This document shows, piece after piece, positions 17,453-24,712 of a DNA stretch of 64,000 nt. The stretch is from positions 8,355,786-8,419,785 of the forward strand of contig NZ_JAGIOO010000001.1 of NCBI RefSeq assembly GCF_017876755.1. Reading direction: 5' to 3'. Under the pieces are notes generated by a model. That model was not told where the DNA came from. It ran no database searches and saw only the letters and a list, made by a program, of their open reading frames with translations. This DNA is from Crossiella equi. Lineage in GTDB: Bacteria; Actinomycetota; Actinomycetes; Mycobacteriales; Pseudonocardiaceae. Every line of letters starts with the position of its first letter. Position 1 is the stretch's first letter. A program made the translations under genes and the position numbers.

Positions 17453-18688
17453 ATGTCCTTCGCTGATGAGGTCGCCTCGGCCGCCGCGCGGCTGGACGGG
17501 GTCGCGCGCACGACGCCGCTGGAGGTCAACCAGCGGCTGTCCGAGCGCACCGGCGCCCGCGTCTGGTTCAAGCGCGAGGACCTCCAGGTCGGGCGGTCCT
17601 ACAAGTTGCGCGGGGCCTTCAACCTGCTGGCCCAGACCGAGCCCGGCGGGGCCGGGGCCGTGTGCGCCTCGGCGGGCAACCACGGGCAGGGTGTGGCCTA
17701 CGCCTGTCGGCGCCTCGGGATCGAGGGGCGCGTGCACGTGCCCCGGACCACGCCCCGGCAGAAGCGTGACCGGATCAAGGCGCTCGGGCAGGACCACGTG
17801 CGCCTGGTGGTCGACGGCGACACCTACGACGACGCCGCCGCGCTCGCCCAGGAGCACTCCCGGGCCACCGGGGCGGTGCTGGTGCCCGCCTTCGACGATC
17901 CCCGCACCATCGCGGGGCAGGGCACGGTCGGGCTGGAGATCCTGCGGCAGCTCGGCGGCGCGCCCGACGTGGTGGTCGTGCCGGTCGGGGGCGGCGGGCT
18001 GCTCGCGGGGGTGGGGGCCTGGCTCAAGGAGCGCCACCCCGGCACCCGGGTGGTCGGGGTCGAGCCCGCCGGGGCGGCCAGCATGACCGCCGCGCTGCTC
18101 GGCGGCGAGCCGGTCACGCTGCCCGAGGTCGACTCCTTCGTCGACGGCGCGGCCGTGCGGCGGGCCGGGAAGATCACCTTCCCGATGGTGCGCGACAGCG
18201 GAGCCGAGCTGGTCACCGTGGCCGAGGGCGCGGTGTGCACCGAGATGCTGGACCTCTACCAGGTGGACGGCATCATCGCCGAGCCCGCCGGGGCGCTGGC
18301 CTCGGCCGCGCTGTGCAGCGAGCTGACCGTGCGGCCGGATGAGACGGTGGTGTGCCTGCTCTCCGGCGGCAACAACGACGTCAGCCGGTACGCCGAGGTG
18401 GTCGAGCGCTCCCTGGTGCACCGCGGCCTCAAGCACTACTTCCTGGTCGAGTTCCCGCAGGAGCCGGGCGCGCTGCGCCGCTTCCTGGACGAGGTGCTCG
18501 GCGCGGACGACGACATCGTGCTCTTCGAGTACCAGAAGCGCGACAACCGGGAGACCGGCGCCGCGCTGGTCGGCATCGAGATCGGCCACGCCGAGGACTA
18601 CGACCGGCTGTGGGCGCGGATGAAGGAGTCCCCGCTGCGCATCCAGCACGTCGCACCCGGCACCACCGCCTACCGCTTCCTGGTCTGA
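17453..18688 (+). CDS. ilvA: threonine ammonia-lyase (threonine dehydratase)
   Basis: 411-aa PLP enzyme that deaminates threonine to 2-oxobutanoate, the first step toward isoleucine. The Schiff-base lysine is K51 in GRSYKLRGAF; the phosphate-binding loop is PVGGGGLLAG (about 179-188). Residues about 325-411 form a single C-terminal regulatory ACT-like domain (HYFLVEFPQEPGALRRFL), the short type usual in actinomycetes, where isoleucine binds for feedback control. The ATG at 17453 gives the normal N-terminus (MSFADEVASAAARL). No other branched-chain gene is nearby. Confidence 0.93.
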   Translation: MSFADEVASAAARLDGVARTTPLEVNQRLSERTGARVWFKREDLQVGRSYKLRGAFNLLAQTEPGGAGAVCASAGNHGQGVAYACRRLGIEGRVHVPRTTPRQKRDRIKALGQDHVRLVVDGDTYDDAAALAQEHSRATGAVLVPAFDDPRTIAGQGTVGLEILRQLGGAPDVVVVPVGGGGLLAGVGAWLKERHPGTRVVGVEPAGAASMTAALLGGEPVTLPEVDSFVDGAAVRRAGKITFPMVRDSGAELVTVAEGAVCTEMLDLYQVDGIIAEPAGALASAALCSELTVRPDETVVCLLSGGNNDVSRYAEVVERSLVHRGLKHYFLVEFPQEPGALRRFLDEVLGADDDIVLFEYQKRDNRETGAALVGIEIGHAEDYDRLWARMKESPLRIQHVAPGTTAYRFLV

Positions 18689-18724
18689 GCGCTCCTGGCC
18701 GGAAGCCGCGGAGCCGCGGGCCCT

Positions 18725-19186
18725 TCAGCTGACCAGGTTCGCCGCGACGGTCGCGCCCAGTTCCCAGCACGCCTCCAGGGCGGCCTTGTCCGGCTTGCCG
18801 AGGACCACCGTCGGCTGGGCGGCCTTGGCCCACCTCAGGCCGGTCGCGACCGACTCCACCGACCGGACCGCGCCCTCGGTGCCCTCGTTGCCGTGGACGT
18901 AGAGGCCATAAGGCAGGCCGATGGTCGCGGACAGGCACGGGTAGTAGATCTGGTCGAAGAAGTGCTTCAGCGCGCCCGCCATGTACCCGATGTTGGCCGG
19001 GGTGCCCAGCACCACGCCGTCGGCGTTCAGCACGTCGACGGCGGTGCAGGTCAGCGCTGGGTGGAGCCGGACCTCGATGCCCTCAAGGTCCTCGGTGGAG
19101 GCGCCCGCCACGACGGCCTCGAGCATGGCCTGGGTGGCGGGAGACGGGGTGTGGTGGACGATCAGCAGGGTCGGCACCGGACCCAC
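18725..19186 (-). CDS. flavodoxin-family / NAD(P)H-dependent oxidoreductase
   Basis: 153-aa small flavoprotein. The start LLIVHHTPSPATQAML is the phosphate-binding loop of flavodoxin-like folds, and GVVLGTPANIGYMAGALKHF (about 77-96) is the conserved isoalloxazine-side loop of the FMN-reductase family (compare 'GSPVYFGSMSG-x-K-x-F-D'). It probably reduces small electrophiles or transfers electrons, using FMN. It runs convergent to ilvA with a 36-bp gap. A second in-frame GTG at 19177 is an alternative start. Confidence 0.82.
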   Translation of the reverse strand: MGPVPTLLIVHHTPSPATQAMLEAVVAGASTEDLEGIEVRLHPALTCTAVDVLNADGVVLGTPANIGYMAGALKHFFDQIYYPCLSATIGLPYGLYVHGNEGTEGAVRSVESVATGLRWAKAAQPTVVLGKPDKAALEACWELGATVAANLVS

Positions 19187-19216
19187 CCTGGCAGGGAGTG
19201 GGTGGGTCGTGCCAGC

Positions 19217-19435
19217 TCAGAGGCTCAGCTCGCCCAGCCCCAGGGGGCGGGCCAACGCTTGCGCGGTGCGGTTCAGGAACAGGGAGTCGAACGGGCTCGG
19301 GGCGGCGAGAGTGCCGCCGAACTGGCGGAAGTAGTGCAGCTCGGAGTCGTTGTCCGGCTGGAGCAGGGGGAGTTGCCTGGCCACATGCCGGTAGTCCTCG
19401 ATCTGCCGCTTGAGGTCCCAGTAGCGAGGTGACAT
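19217..19435 (-). CDS. small hypothetical protein (MSPRYWDLKR type)
   Basis: 72-aa predicted protein with many charged and aromatic residues (MSPRYWDLKRQIEDYRH) and no membrane segment. It lies on the same strand just downstream of the LysR gene, so it may be cotranscribed. No strong ribosome-binding site is seen before the ATG at 19435; a GTG at 19455 is an alternative. I do not recognise a domain. Confidence 0.55.
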   Translation of the reverse strand: MSPRYWDLKRQIEDYRHVARQLPLLQPDNDSELHYFRQFGGTLAAPSPFDSLFLNRTAQALARPLGLGELSL

Positions 19436-19533
19436 AACAATACAGTGCGCCACATCACAACCGTTCGGTAATGTCACTAGGCCATAGCTTCGGCGTATGG
19501 CCCCGTTCAGGACCGCGTAACCTGCCGGACGCC

Positions 19534-20490
19534 TCAGGCGAGCGCGCCGTGCCGGTCCAGCCAGTAGGCGTAGACCGGGTGGTACTCCACCTGCTCCGCG
19601 TAGTCCTCCACCAGGAAGCGCAGCAGCTTGTCCGACTGGCGGGCGATCGCGCCCTCGCGGCGGTGCACCAGCAGGCGGGTGGTGCGCAGCGGGGTGTCGC
19701 GCAGCGGCCGGTTCACCGTGCCCGCGGGCGGGTCCGACAGCGGCGGGCACAGCAGCACCGCCTGCTGGCTGCGCACCAGCTCGTCGGCCTGCGGCACGTC
19801 CACCCGGTGCCGGATCCGCGGGACGAACCCGGCCCGGCCGCACGCGGCGTAGATCGACTCGTCGTCGTTGTTGCCGCACGGCGAGGGCGTGGCCCAGTCC
19901 TCCCCGGCCAGGTCGGCCAGGCTGACCTCGCACTGCGCGGCCAACGGGTGCCCGGAGGCCAGCCGCACGAACACCGGCTCGACGACGACGGTGTGGTAGG
20001 CGAGCCCGGGACGGCGCGGCAGCTCGAAGCCGTCGCACTCGTTGAGCAGCGCCACGTCGAGGCGTCCGCTGTCCAGCACCTCGGCCACCGCGTGCGAGGA
20101 GGGGCCCTCCTCGGTGCGCAGCTCGGCGGCCGGTTGCAGGGTGGACAGTCCGCGCACCAGGCTGGGCAGCAGTGGCCCGGGGCGGATGCCGATGCGGATC
20201 TCGCGCAGCTCGTCGTCGTCGAGCTGGGCCCGTGCCCCGGCCAGGCCGTCGAGCACGGGCAGCACGGAGTTGGCGCGGACGAGGATGAACTCGCCCAGCG
20301 CCGTGGGGGTCACGCCGTCGCGCTCCCGCACGAACAGCGGACCGCCCATGAAGCGCTCCAGCCGTTGCACCTGGCGGGTCAGCGTGGGCTGGGACAGCCC
20401 GAGGACCGCGGCCGCCTTGGTCATGCTGCCGGCCTCGGCTATCGCGCACAGCATCCGCAGGTGACGGACCTCCAGGTCCATGTCGGCCAT
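19534..20490 (-). CDS. LysR-family transcriptional regulator
   Basis: 318-aa regulator. The winged HTH is at residues 6-65 (LRMLCAIAEAGSMTKAAAVL, then LSQPTLTRQVQRLE), followed by the linker helix and a periplasmic-binding-protein-like effector domain (about 92-310). Usually such proteins bind a promoter next to them and respond to a small metabolite; here there is no divergent enzyme gene, only the 72-aa gene downstream and MarR upstream, so the target is unknown. The ATG at 20490 fits the family; the M at residue 4 is an alternative. Confidence 0.92.
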   Translation of the reverse strand: MADMDLEVRHLRMLCAIAEAGSMTKAAAVLGLSQPTLTRQVQRLERFMGGPLFVRERDGVTPTALGEFILVRANSVLPVLDGLAGARAQLDDDELREIRIGIRPGPLLPSLVRGLSTLQPAAELRTEEGPSSHAVAEVLDSGRLDVALLNECDGFELPRRPGLAYHTVVVEPVFVRLASGHPLAAQCEVSLADLAGEDWATPSPCGNNDDESIYAACGRAGFVPRIRHRVDVPQADELVRSQQAVLLCPPLSDPPAGTVNRPLRDTPLRTTRLLVHRREGAIARQSDKLLRFLVEDYAEQVEYHPVYAYWLDRHGALA

Positions 20491-20573
20491 CGTATGGACC
20501 CGAACGGGCAGCGGAAAGGCGCAAACGACTGAGGAAAGCGGGTGCCAATACTGTTTTGTTCAGTTGTCGGGAC

Positions 20574-21071
20574 TCAGTCGGCGTGTCCGCTGTTCTCCGC
20601 GTCCAGTTCCAGGAGCAGCTGTCGCAGCACGGGCATCGCCTCGTGCAGGGACGCCAGCTGACGGGAGGTCAGCCGCGCCATGGCCTCGGCCAGCACCCGG
20701 CTGCGGTGCCCGTCGAACTCGGCCAGCCTGCCCAGCGCCAGCTCGGTGGGGTAGAGGCGGGCGTTGCGCCGGTCGGAGGGGCAGGTGCGCCGTTCCAGCA
20801 GCCCGGCCTGGCCGAGTGTGGCCACCAGCGTGCTCACCGTGTTCGCCGCCAGCTGGAGCTGCTCGGCGGCCTCGCGCACGGTGGTGCCGGGCAGCCGGGC
20901 GACCGTGCGCAGCAGGTTCGCCTGGGCCTCCGGCAGCGGAGCGTGCGGGAAGTGTCGCCGGGTGTTGCGGTGCACGGCCTGGCGGAGCCGGGGCATGACC
21001 GCGAGCAGCTCGTCGGTCACCTGGATGTGGTCGGAGCGGAGTTCGAAATCACGTTTCCCCAGCGCGGGCAT
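20574..21071 (-). CDS. MarR-family transcriptional regulator
   Basis: 165-aa winged-helix regulator. The core LRTVARLPGTTVREAAEQL, then ANTVSTLVATLGQAGLLERR and DRRNARLYPTE (residues about 53-107) is the MarR DNA-binding domain with its DR-x-x-R wing. It is divergent from a Bcr/CflA exporter with a 61-bp gap containing a TTACC...GGTAA repeat, so it probably represses the exporter and is released by the drug or a phenolic compound. Confidence 0.92.
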   Translation of the reverse strand: MPALGKRDFELRSDHIQVTDELLAVMPRLRQAVHRNTRRHFPHAPLPEAQANLLRTVARLPGTTVREAAEQLQLAANTVSTLVATLGQAGLLERRTCPSDRRNARLYPTELALGRLAEFDGHRSRVLAEAMARLTSRQLASLHEAMPVLRQLLLELDAENSGHAD

Positions 21072-21080
21072 TCCCGTAGT

Positions 21081-21111
21081 TTACCGCCTAACATCTCTTA
21101 CGCAGAGGTAA
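21081..21111. promoter_or_regulatory. candidate MarR operator
   Basis: TTACC (21081-21085) and GGTAA (21107-21111) form an interrupted inverted repeat centred between the divergent MarR and exporter genes; inside it, CTCT-5-AGAG forms a second short repeat. The position overlaps both expected promoters. The repeat is short, so this call rests mostly on location. Confidence 0.4.
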
Positions 21112-21132
21112 CGACTTCCTGGGGAGCACCCG

Positions 21133-22380
21133 TTGCTCGACACGCAGACCGCCGCCGCCGAGGTCCGGGTGGACTCCCGGGCGGCCACCGCGCTGCTCGC
21201 GGTGCTGCTCGGCGGCGTCACCGCCTTCGGCCCGCTGACCATCGACATGTACCTGCCCGCGTTCCCGCGGATCGCGGCCGACCTGTCCACCACCGCCTCG
21301 CAGGTCCAGCTCACCCTGACCGCCTGCCTCATCGGCTTGGCGCTGGGGCAGCTGGTGATCGGCCCGCTCAGCGACATCCTCGGCCGCCGCCGCCCGCTGC
21401 TGACCGGGCTCGCCGTCTACGCGGTGACCTCGGTGGTGTGCGTGTTCGCCACCAGCGTGACGCTGCTGGTCGGCCTGCGGTTCGTGCAGGGAGTGGCGGG
21501 CGCGGCCGGCATCGTGATCGCCCGCGCCATCGTGCGTGACCTGTACTCCGGGGTGGCCGCGGCGCGGTTCTTCTCCAACCTGATGCTCATCTCCGGCCTG
21601 GCCCCGATCCTGGCCCCGGTCATCGGCGGCCAGCTGCTGCGGGTCGGCACTTGGCACTCGGTGTTCGCCGTGCTCGCCGGGTTCGCGGTGGTGCTCTTCT
21701 TCGGCGGCTTGTTCGGCCTGCGCGAGACCCTGCCGCCGGAGCGCCGCCACGGCGGTGGCCTGACCCAGACCTTCGCCTCCATCCGCACGCTGGTGCGCGA
21801 CCGGGCCTTCGTCGGCTACGTGCTGACCTCCGGCCTGACCATGGCCGCGATGTTCGCCTACATCTCCGGCTCGCCGTTCGTGCTGCAGGAGCTCTACGGC
21901 GCCTCGCCGCAGACCTACAGCCTCATCTTCGGCGCCAACGCGGTCGGCATCGTCGCGGTCGCGCAGCTCAACGGGCGGCTGGCGCACCGCGTGCGGTCCT
22001 CGACGCTGCTCAACATCGGGGTGCACGTGGTCGGGGCGGCCGGACTGGCGCTGCTCGGCGTCGCGGTGTTCGGTGGGGTGCGGCTGGGGCTGTTCGCTTT
22101 CCTGGTACCGCTGTTCGTGCTGATCGCCAGCGTGGGCATGGTGCTGCCCACCACCACGACCCTGGCCATGGCCGACCACCCGGAGTCGGCGGGCGCGGCC
22201 TCGGCGCTGCTGGGTGCGGTGCAGTTCGTGGTCGGCGGGGTGGCCGCCCCGCTGGTGGGCCTGGCGGGGGCGGGCAGCGCGGTGCCGATGGCCGCGGTGA
22301 TGGCCTTGATGGGTGTAGCCGCGTTCCTGATGTACCGCCTCGTGGCGCGTCCCGCCGCCAGAAAGGCGCGCGCGGCCTAG
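21133..22380 (+). CDS. Bcr/CflA-family multidrug exporter (MFS, 12 TMS)
   Basis: 415-aa membrane protein. TM1 with PLTIDMYLPAFP (about 36-47) and the loop GPLSDILGRRRPLL (about 77-90) are the hallmark of the Bcr/CflA subfamily of proton-driven exporters (bicyclomycin, chloramphenicol, sulfonamide). Length fits 12 helices. The TTG at 21133, with GGGGAG 6 nt upstream, is the preferred start; a GTG at 21169 is an alternative. Regulation by the divergent MarR protein is likely. Confidence 0.92.
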   Translation: MLDTQTAAAEVRVDSRAATALLAVLLGGVTAFGPLTIDMYLPAFPRIAADLSTTASQVQLTLTACLIGLALGQLVIGPLSDILGRRRPLLTGLAVYAVTSVVCVFATSVTLLVGLRFVQGVAGAAGIVIARAIVRDLYSGVAAARFFSNLMLISGLAPILAPVIGGQLLRVGTWHSVFAVLAGFAVVLFFGGLFGLRETLPPERRHGGGLTQTFASIRTLVRDRAFVGYVLTSGLTMAAMFAYISGSPFVLQELYGASPQTYSLIFGANAVGIVAVAQLNGRLAHRVRSSTLLNIGVHVVGAAGLALLGVAVFGGVRLGLFAFLVPLFVLIASVGMVLPTTTTLAMADHPESAGAASALLGAVQFVVGGVAAPLVGLAGAGSAVPMAAVMALMGVAAFLMYRLVARPAARKARAA

Positions 22381-22389
22381 CATCCGCTC

Positions 22390-23052
22390 ATGCAGTGGAA
22401 CCACAACCTGGCTCTCGCGCTGCTGGAACGGGACTGGCTCGGCGGTGAGCGGTTGAAGGCACTGGCCTGTGCCGAGGGCATCCCGTCAGGCCGGTACCAC
22501 GTGAAAGGCCTGGACGACCACGGCATCCCGGTGGCCCGGTCGGAGCGCGGCATCTGGTCCGACGACGACGTCGCGGGCGGGCGGGGCGCGGCGGTGCACG
22601 CGCGGACCCCGGAGGCCCTGGCGGTGCGGGTCTACCGCGCGGTGCACCAGCCCGACCCGTGCTGGCTCGTGCTCGGGGTCGAGCGGATCGCGGTGGTCCG
22701 CGTGCGGGACACCACGGTCCGCGCCGAGCCGATGGTCAGCCCGGCGGCCCAGCACCTGGTGCGGCAGCGCTCGGTGGGCAAGGTGCTGCGCGGGGTCGGC
22801 CGGTTGGTGCGGGATGTGGCGAGCAACCTGCAGGAGGACATCGGCCGCATCCCGCTGCACGAACGCCCGGACGAGGCCGCGCTGGACCTGGACTTCGAGG
22901 GCGGGCGCGCGGACCTGGTGCGGGTGGAGCGCTGCCGGCAGTTCGCGGTGGCGGGTTCCAGCAGGCAGGTGCGGCTGCACTTCGCCGACGGGTCGTGGGC
23001 ACGGGTGCGCACCGACCTGGACGGTGTGGAGGTGCTGACGCTGCCGTACTGA
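22390..23052 (+). CDS. hypothetical protein
   Basis: 220-aa cytoplasmic protein, start MQWNHNLALALLERDW. It has no recognisable domain to me; the sequence alternates short charged strands and loops, with a conserved-looking C-terminus (VRLHFADGSWARVRTDLDG) that resembles a small beta sandwich. It follows the exporter by 9 bp on the same strand and precedes the CPBP protease by 19 bp, so the three may be cotranscribed. Codon use matches that of neighbouring genes. Confidence 0.7.
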   Translation: MQWNHNLALALLERDWLGGERLKALACAEGIPSGRYHVKGLDDHGIPVARSERGIWSDDDVAGGRGAAVHARTPEALAVRVYRAVHQPDPCWLVLGVERIAVVRVRDTTVRAEPMVSPAAQHLVRQRSVGKVLRGVGRLVRDVASNLQEDIGRIPLHERPDEAALDLDFEGGRADLVRVERCRQFAVAGSSRQVRLHFADGSWARVRTDLDGVEVLTLPY

Positions 23053-23071
23053 GCCTCGATAAGGTCACCCC

Positions 23072-23914
23072 ATGGGGGAACAGCGCCGCTGGGCGCGCCT
23101 GGGTGGCTTCGTGCTCGTCGGTGGCCTGGCGGTCGTCTTCGGCTGCCTGCTGCTCCTGCTGCTCACCGGCCGCACCGGGGTGAACTACAGCGCCGACCAC
23201 GACGGCACCCTGCCGCTGTGGCTGCTGGTCGTCCCGGCCCTGCTGGGCATCGCGCTCACCCGCGTGTTCCCGCCGCGGCTGCGGTGGGAGAACCCGTTCG
23301 GCCGCCACCTGGAACGCACCCGCCGCGAGTCGGCCTGGCTGGTGGTGCTGGCGGTGCTGTTCGCGGTGGCGATGGTCGTGCAGGAGAGCCCGCTGGTCTT
23401 CCTGATCGCCAAACCCCTGCTGCTGGTGGTGATCCCGCTGGTGCTGTTCGCGGTCAACCGCCGCGGCGGCGCGCCGCGGGAGAAGTGGCAGCCGCTCGGC
23501 ACGGCCCGCCTGCTGGCCCCGGTCCTGCCGGTGGCGGTGTTCCTGGCGCTGACCTACCTCATCGGGGTGTACCCGGACTCCACGACCATCCCGCCGTGGG
23601 ACGTGATCGTGGCGGTGTTCCTGTTCAACGCGGTGTTCGAGGAGCTGTTCTACCGCCGCTGGCTCCAGTCGCGGCTGGAGGCCGTGCTGGGCATGTGGCC
23701 CGCCATCGTGCTGGCCGCCCTGCTCTGGGCGGTCTGGCACGTGGGCATCATGTCCCACCACGGCCTCGGCCTGGGCATCCTCACCGTGCTGGCCGGTCAC
23801 GGCATCCGGGGGCTGTTCCTCGGCTACCTGTGGGCGCGGTACCGCAACTTCTCCGCGCTGCTCCTCACGCACGGGGTGATCAACGCCCCGTTCGTGCTGA
23901 CCGGCCTGGTGTAG
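23072..23914 (+). CDS. CPBP-family intramembrane glutamic protease
   Basis: 280-aa membrane protein with about 8 helices and the CPBP (Abi/Rce1-like) core. The three motifs are present in order: FEELFYRRWL with EE and R (about 190-199), WAVWHVGIM with the second-motif His (about 220), and LTHGVINAPF (about 267-276). These residues form the catalytic site of Rce1-type proteases. Bacterial members process prenylated or hydrophobic peptides, take part in bacteriocin immunity, or have unknown roles. The TAG stop is 19 bp before a large palindromic repeat element. Confidence 0.88.
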   Translation: MGEQRRWARLGGFVLVGGLAVVFGCLLLLLLTGRTGVNYSADHDGTLPLWLLVVPALLGIALTRVFPPRLRWENPFGRHLERTRRESAWLVVLAVLFAVAMVVQESPLVFLIAKPLLLVVIPLVLFAVNRRGGAPREKWQPLGTARLLAPVLPVAVFLALTYLIGVYPDSTTIPPWDVIVAVFLFNAVFEELFYRRWLQSRLEAVLGMWPAIVLAALLWAVWHVGIMSHHGLGLGILTVLAGHGIRGLFLGYLWARYRNFSALLLTHGVINAPFVLTGLV

Positions 23915-23933
23915 AGCGGCCTGGTGTGAGCGG

Positions 23934-24712
23934 CTAGAGGGTTTTCGCCGTGGGTGTTCCCTGTCGATCGGCCGCTCCCGGACAGCTGGCTTCCGAACGG
24001 CCTTCCCGGGTGCACTTGAGGGTTCGTGCGACCTGACCAGAAAACCCCACGACTCGTGTGGCCAGACCAGGCAACCCCACGACTCGGACGGCCTGACCAG
24101 GCAACCCCACTGCTCGTGCGGCCTGACTAGGCGTGTTGGCCGGGCCGGTACCTCGTGTTGGCATGGAGGGGACGGCCGTTCCCCCGAGGCCGAAGGCCAA
24201 GGGGTGGCCCTCCCTGGAGGGCCAACACGAGGTACCGGACCGGCCAACACGCCCGGCCGGTGGGCGAGACGGCGTAGCCGTGAGCCCGGGGTAACGCCCC
24301 CCGGGGTGTAGGACTGATGGGTTGCTCCGGGCTTACGGCTGCGCCGTTTCGCCCCGGGGCCGGGCGTGTTGGCCGTGTGGGTACCTCGTGTTGGCCCTGC
24401 GTGGAGGCCGCCCCTGCGGCCCTTCGGGCCTGGGGGAACCGGCCGTCCTCTCCGTGCCAACACGAGGTACCCACACGGCCAACACGCCTAGTGAGGCCGC
24501 ACGAGCCGTGGGTTTTCCTGGTCTGGCCGTCCGAGTCGTGGGGTTGCCTGGTCTGGTCGCACGAGTCGTGGGGTTTCTGGTCAGGCCGCACGAACCCTGA
24601 GGGCTACCGGGGCAGGCCGCGCGAACCGTCAGGTCACGAGGGCCGTCCGAGCCGTTTGTGCCCGAGACAACGCCGTCCGGAGGGCTCAACACCCACGGCG
24701 AAAACTCTCTAG
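23934..24712. repeat. CTAG-bounded nested palindromic element, copy 1 (intact)
   Basis: A 779-bp element beginning and ending with CTAG. The terminal 25 bp (23934-23958 and 24688-24712) are inverted repeats with 24 of 25 matches. Inside, 30-bp units (CGTGCGGCCTGACCAGGCAA type) repeat 3.5 times at 24025-24131 and lie inverted at about 24489-24596. CTAG occurs again at 24127 and 24488, framing two hairpins: arms 24132-24162/24221-24251 (30 of 31 pairs) and 24365-24395/24456-24486 (31 of 31). The arms of the two hairpins differ from each other at several positions but stay complementary. Their about 60-nt loops are near reverse complements, and the centre (24252-24364) is again palindromic. No protein is convincingly encoded. 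Confidence 0.9.

Noticed and set aside
24025-24131. CRISPR-like array of 30-bp repeats
   Set aside because: The 30-bp units follow directly on each other without spacers, are imperfect, and there are no cas genes.
24317-24712. Open frames of 90-190 codons through the palindromic element, including Trp/Phe-rich repeats
   Set aside because: Because the units are 30 bp, frames stay open by periodicity. The frames occur on both strands and in several phases, and the DNA is conserved as palindrome rather than as protein.
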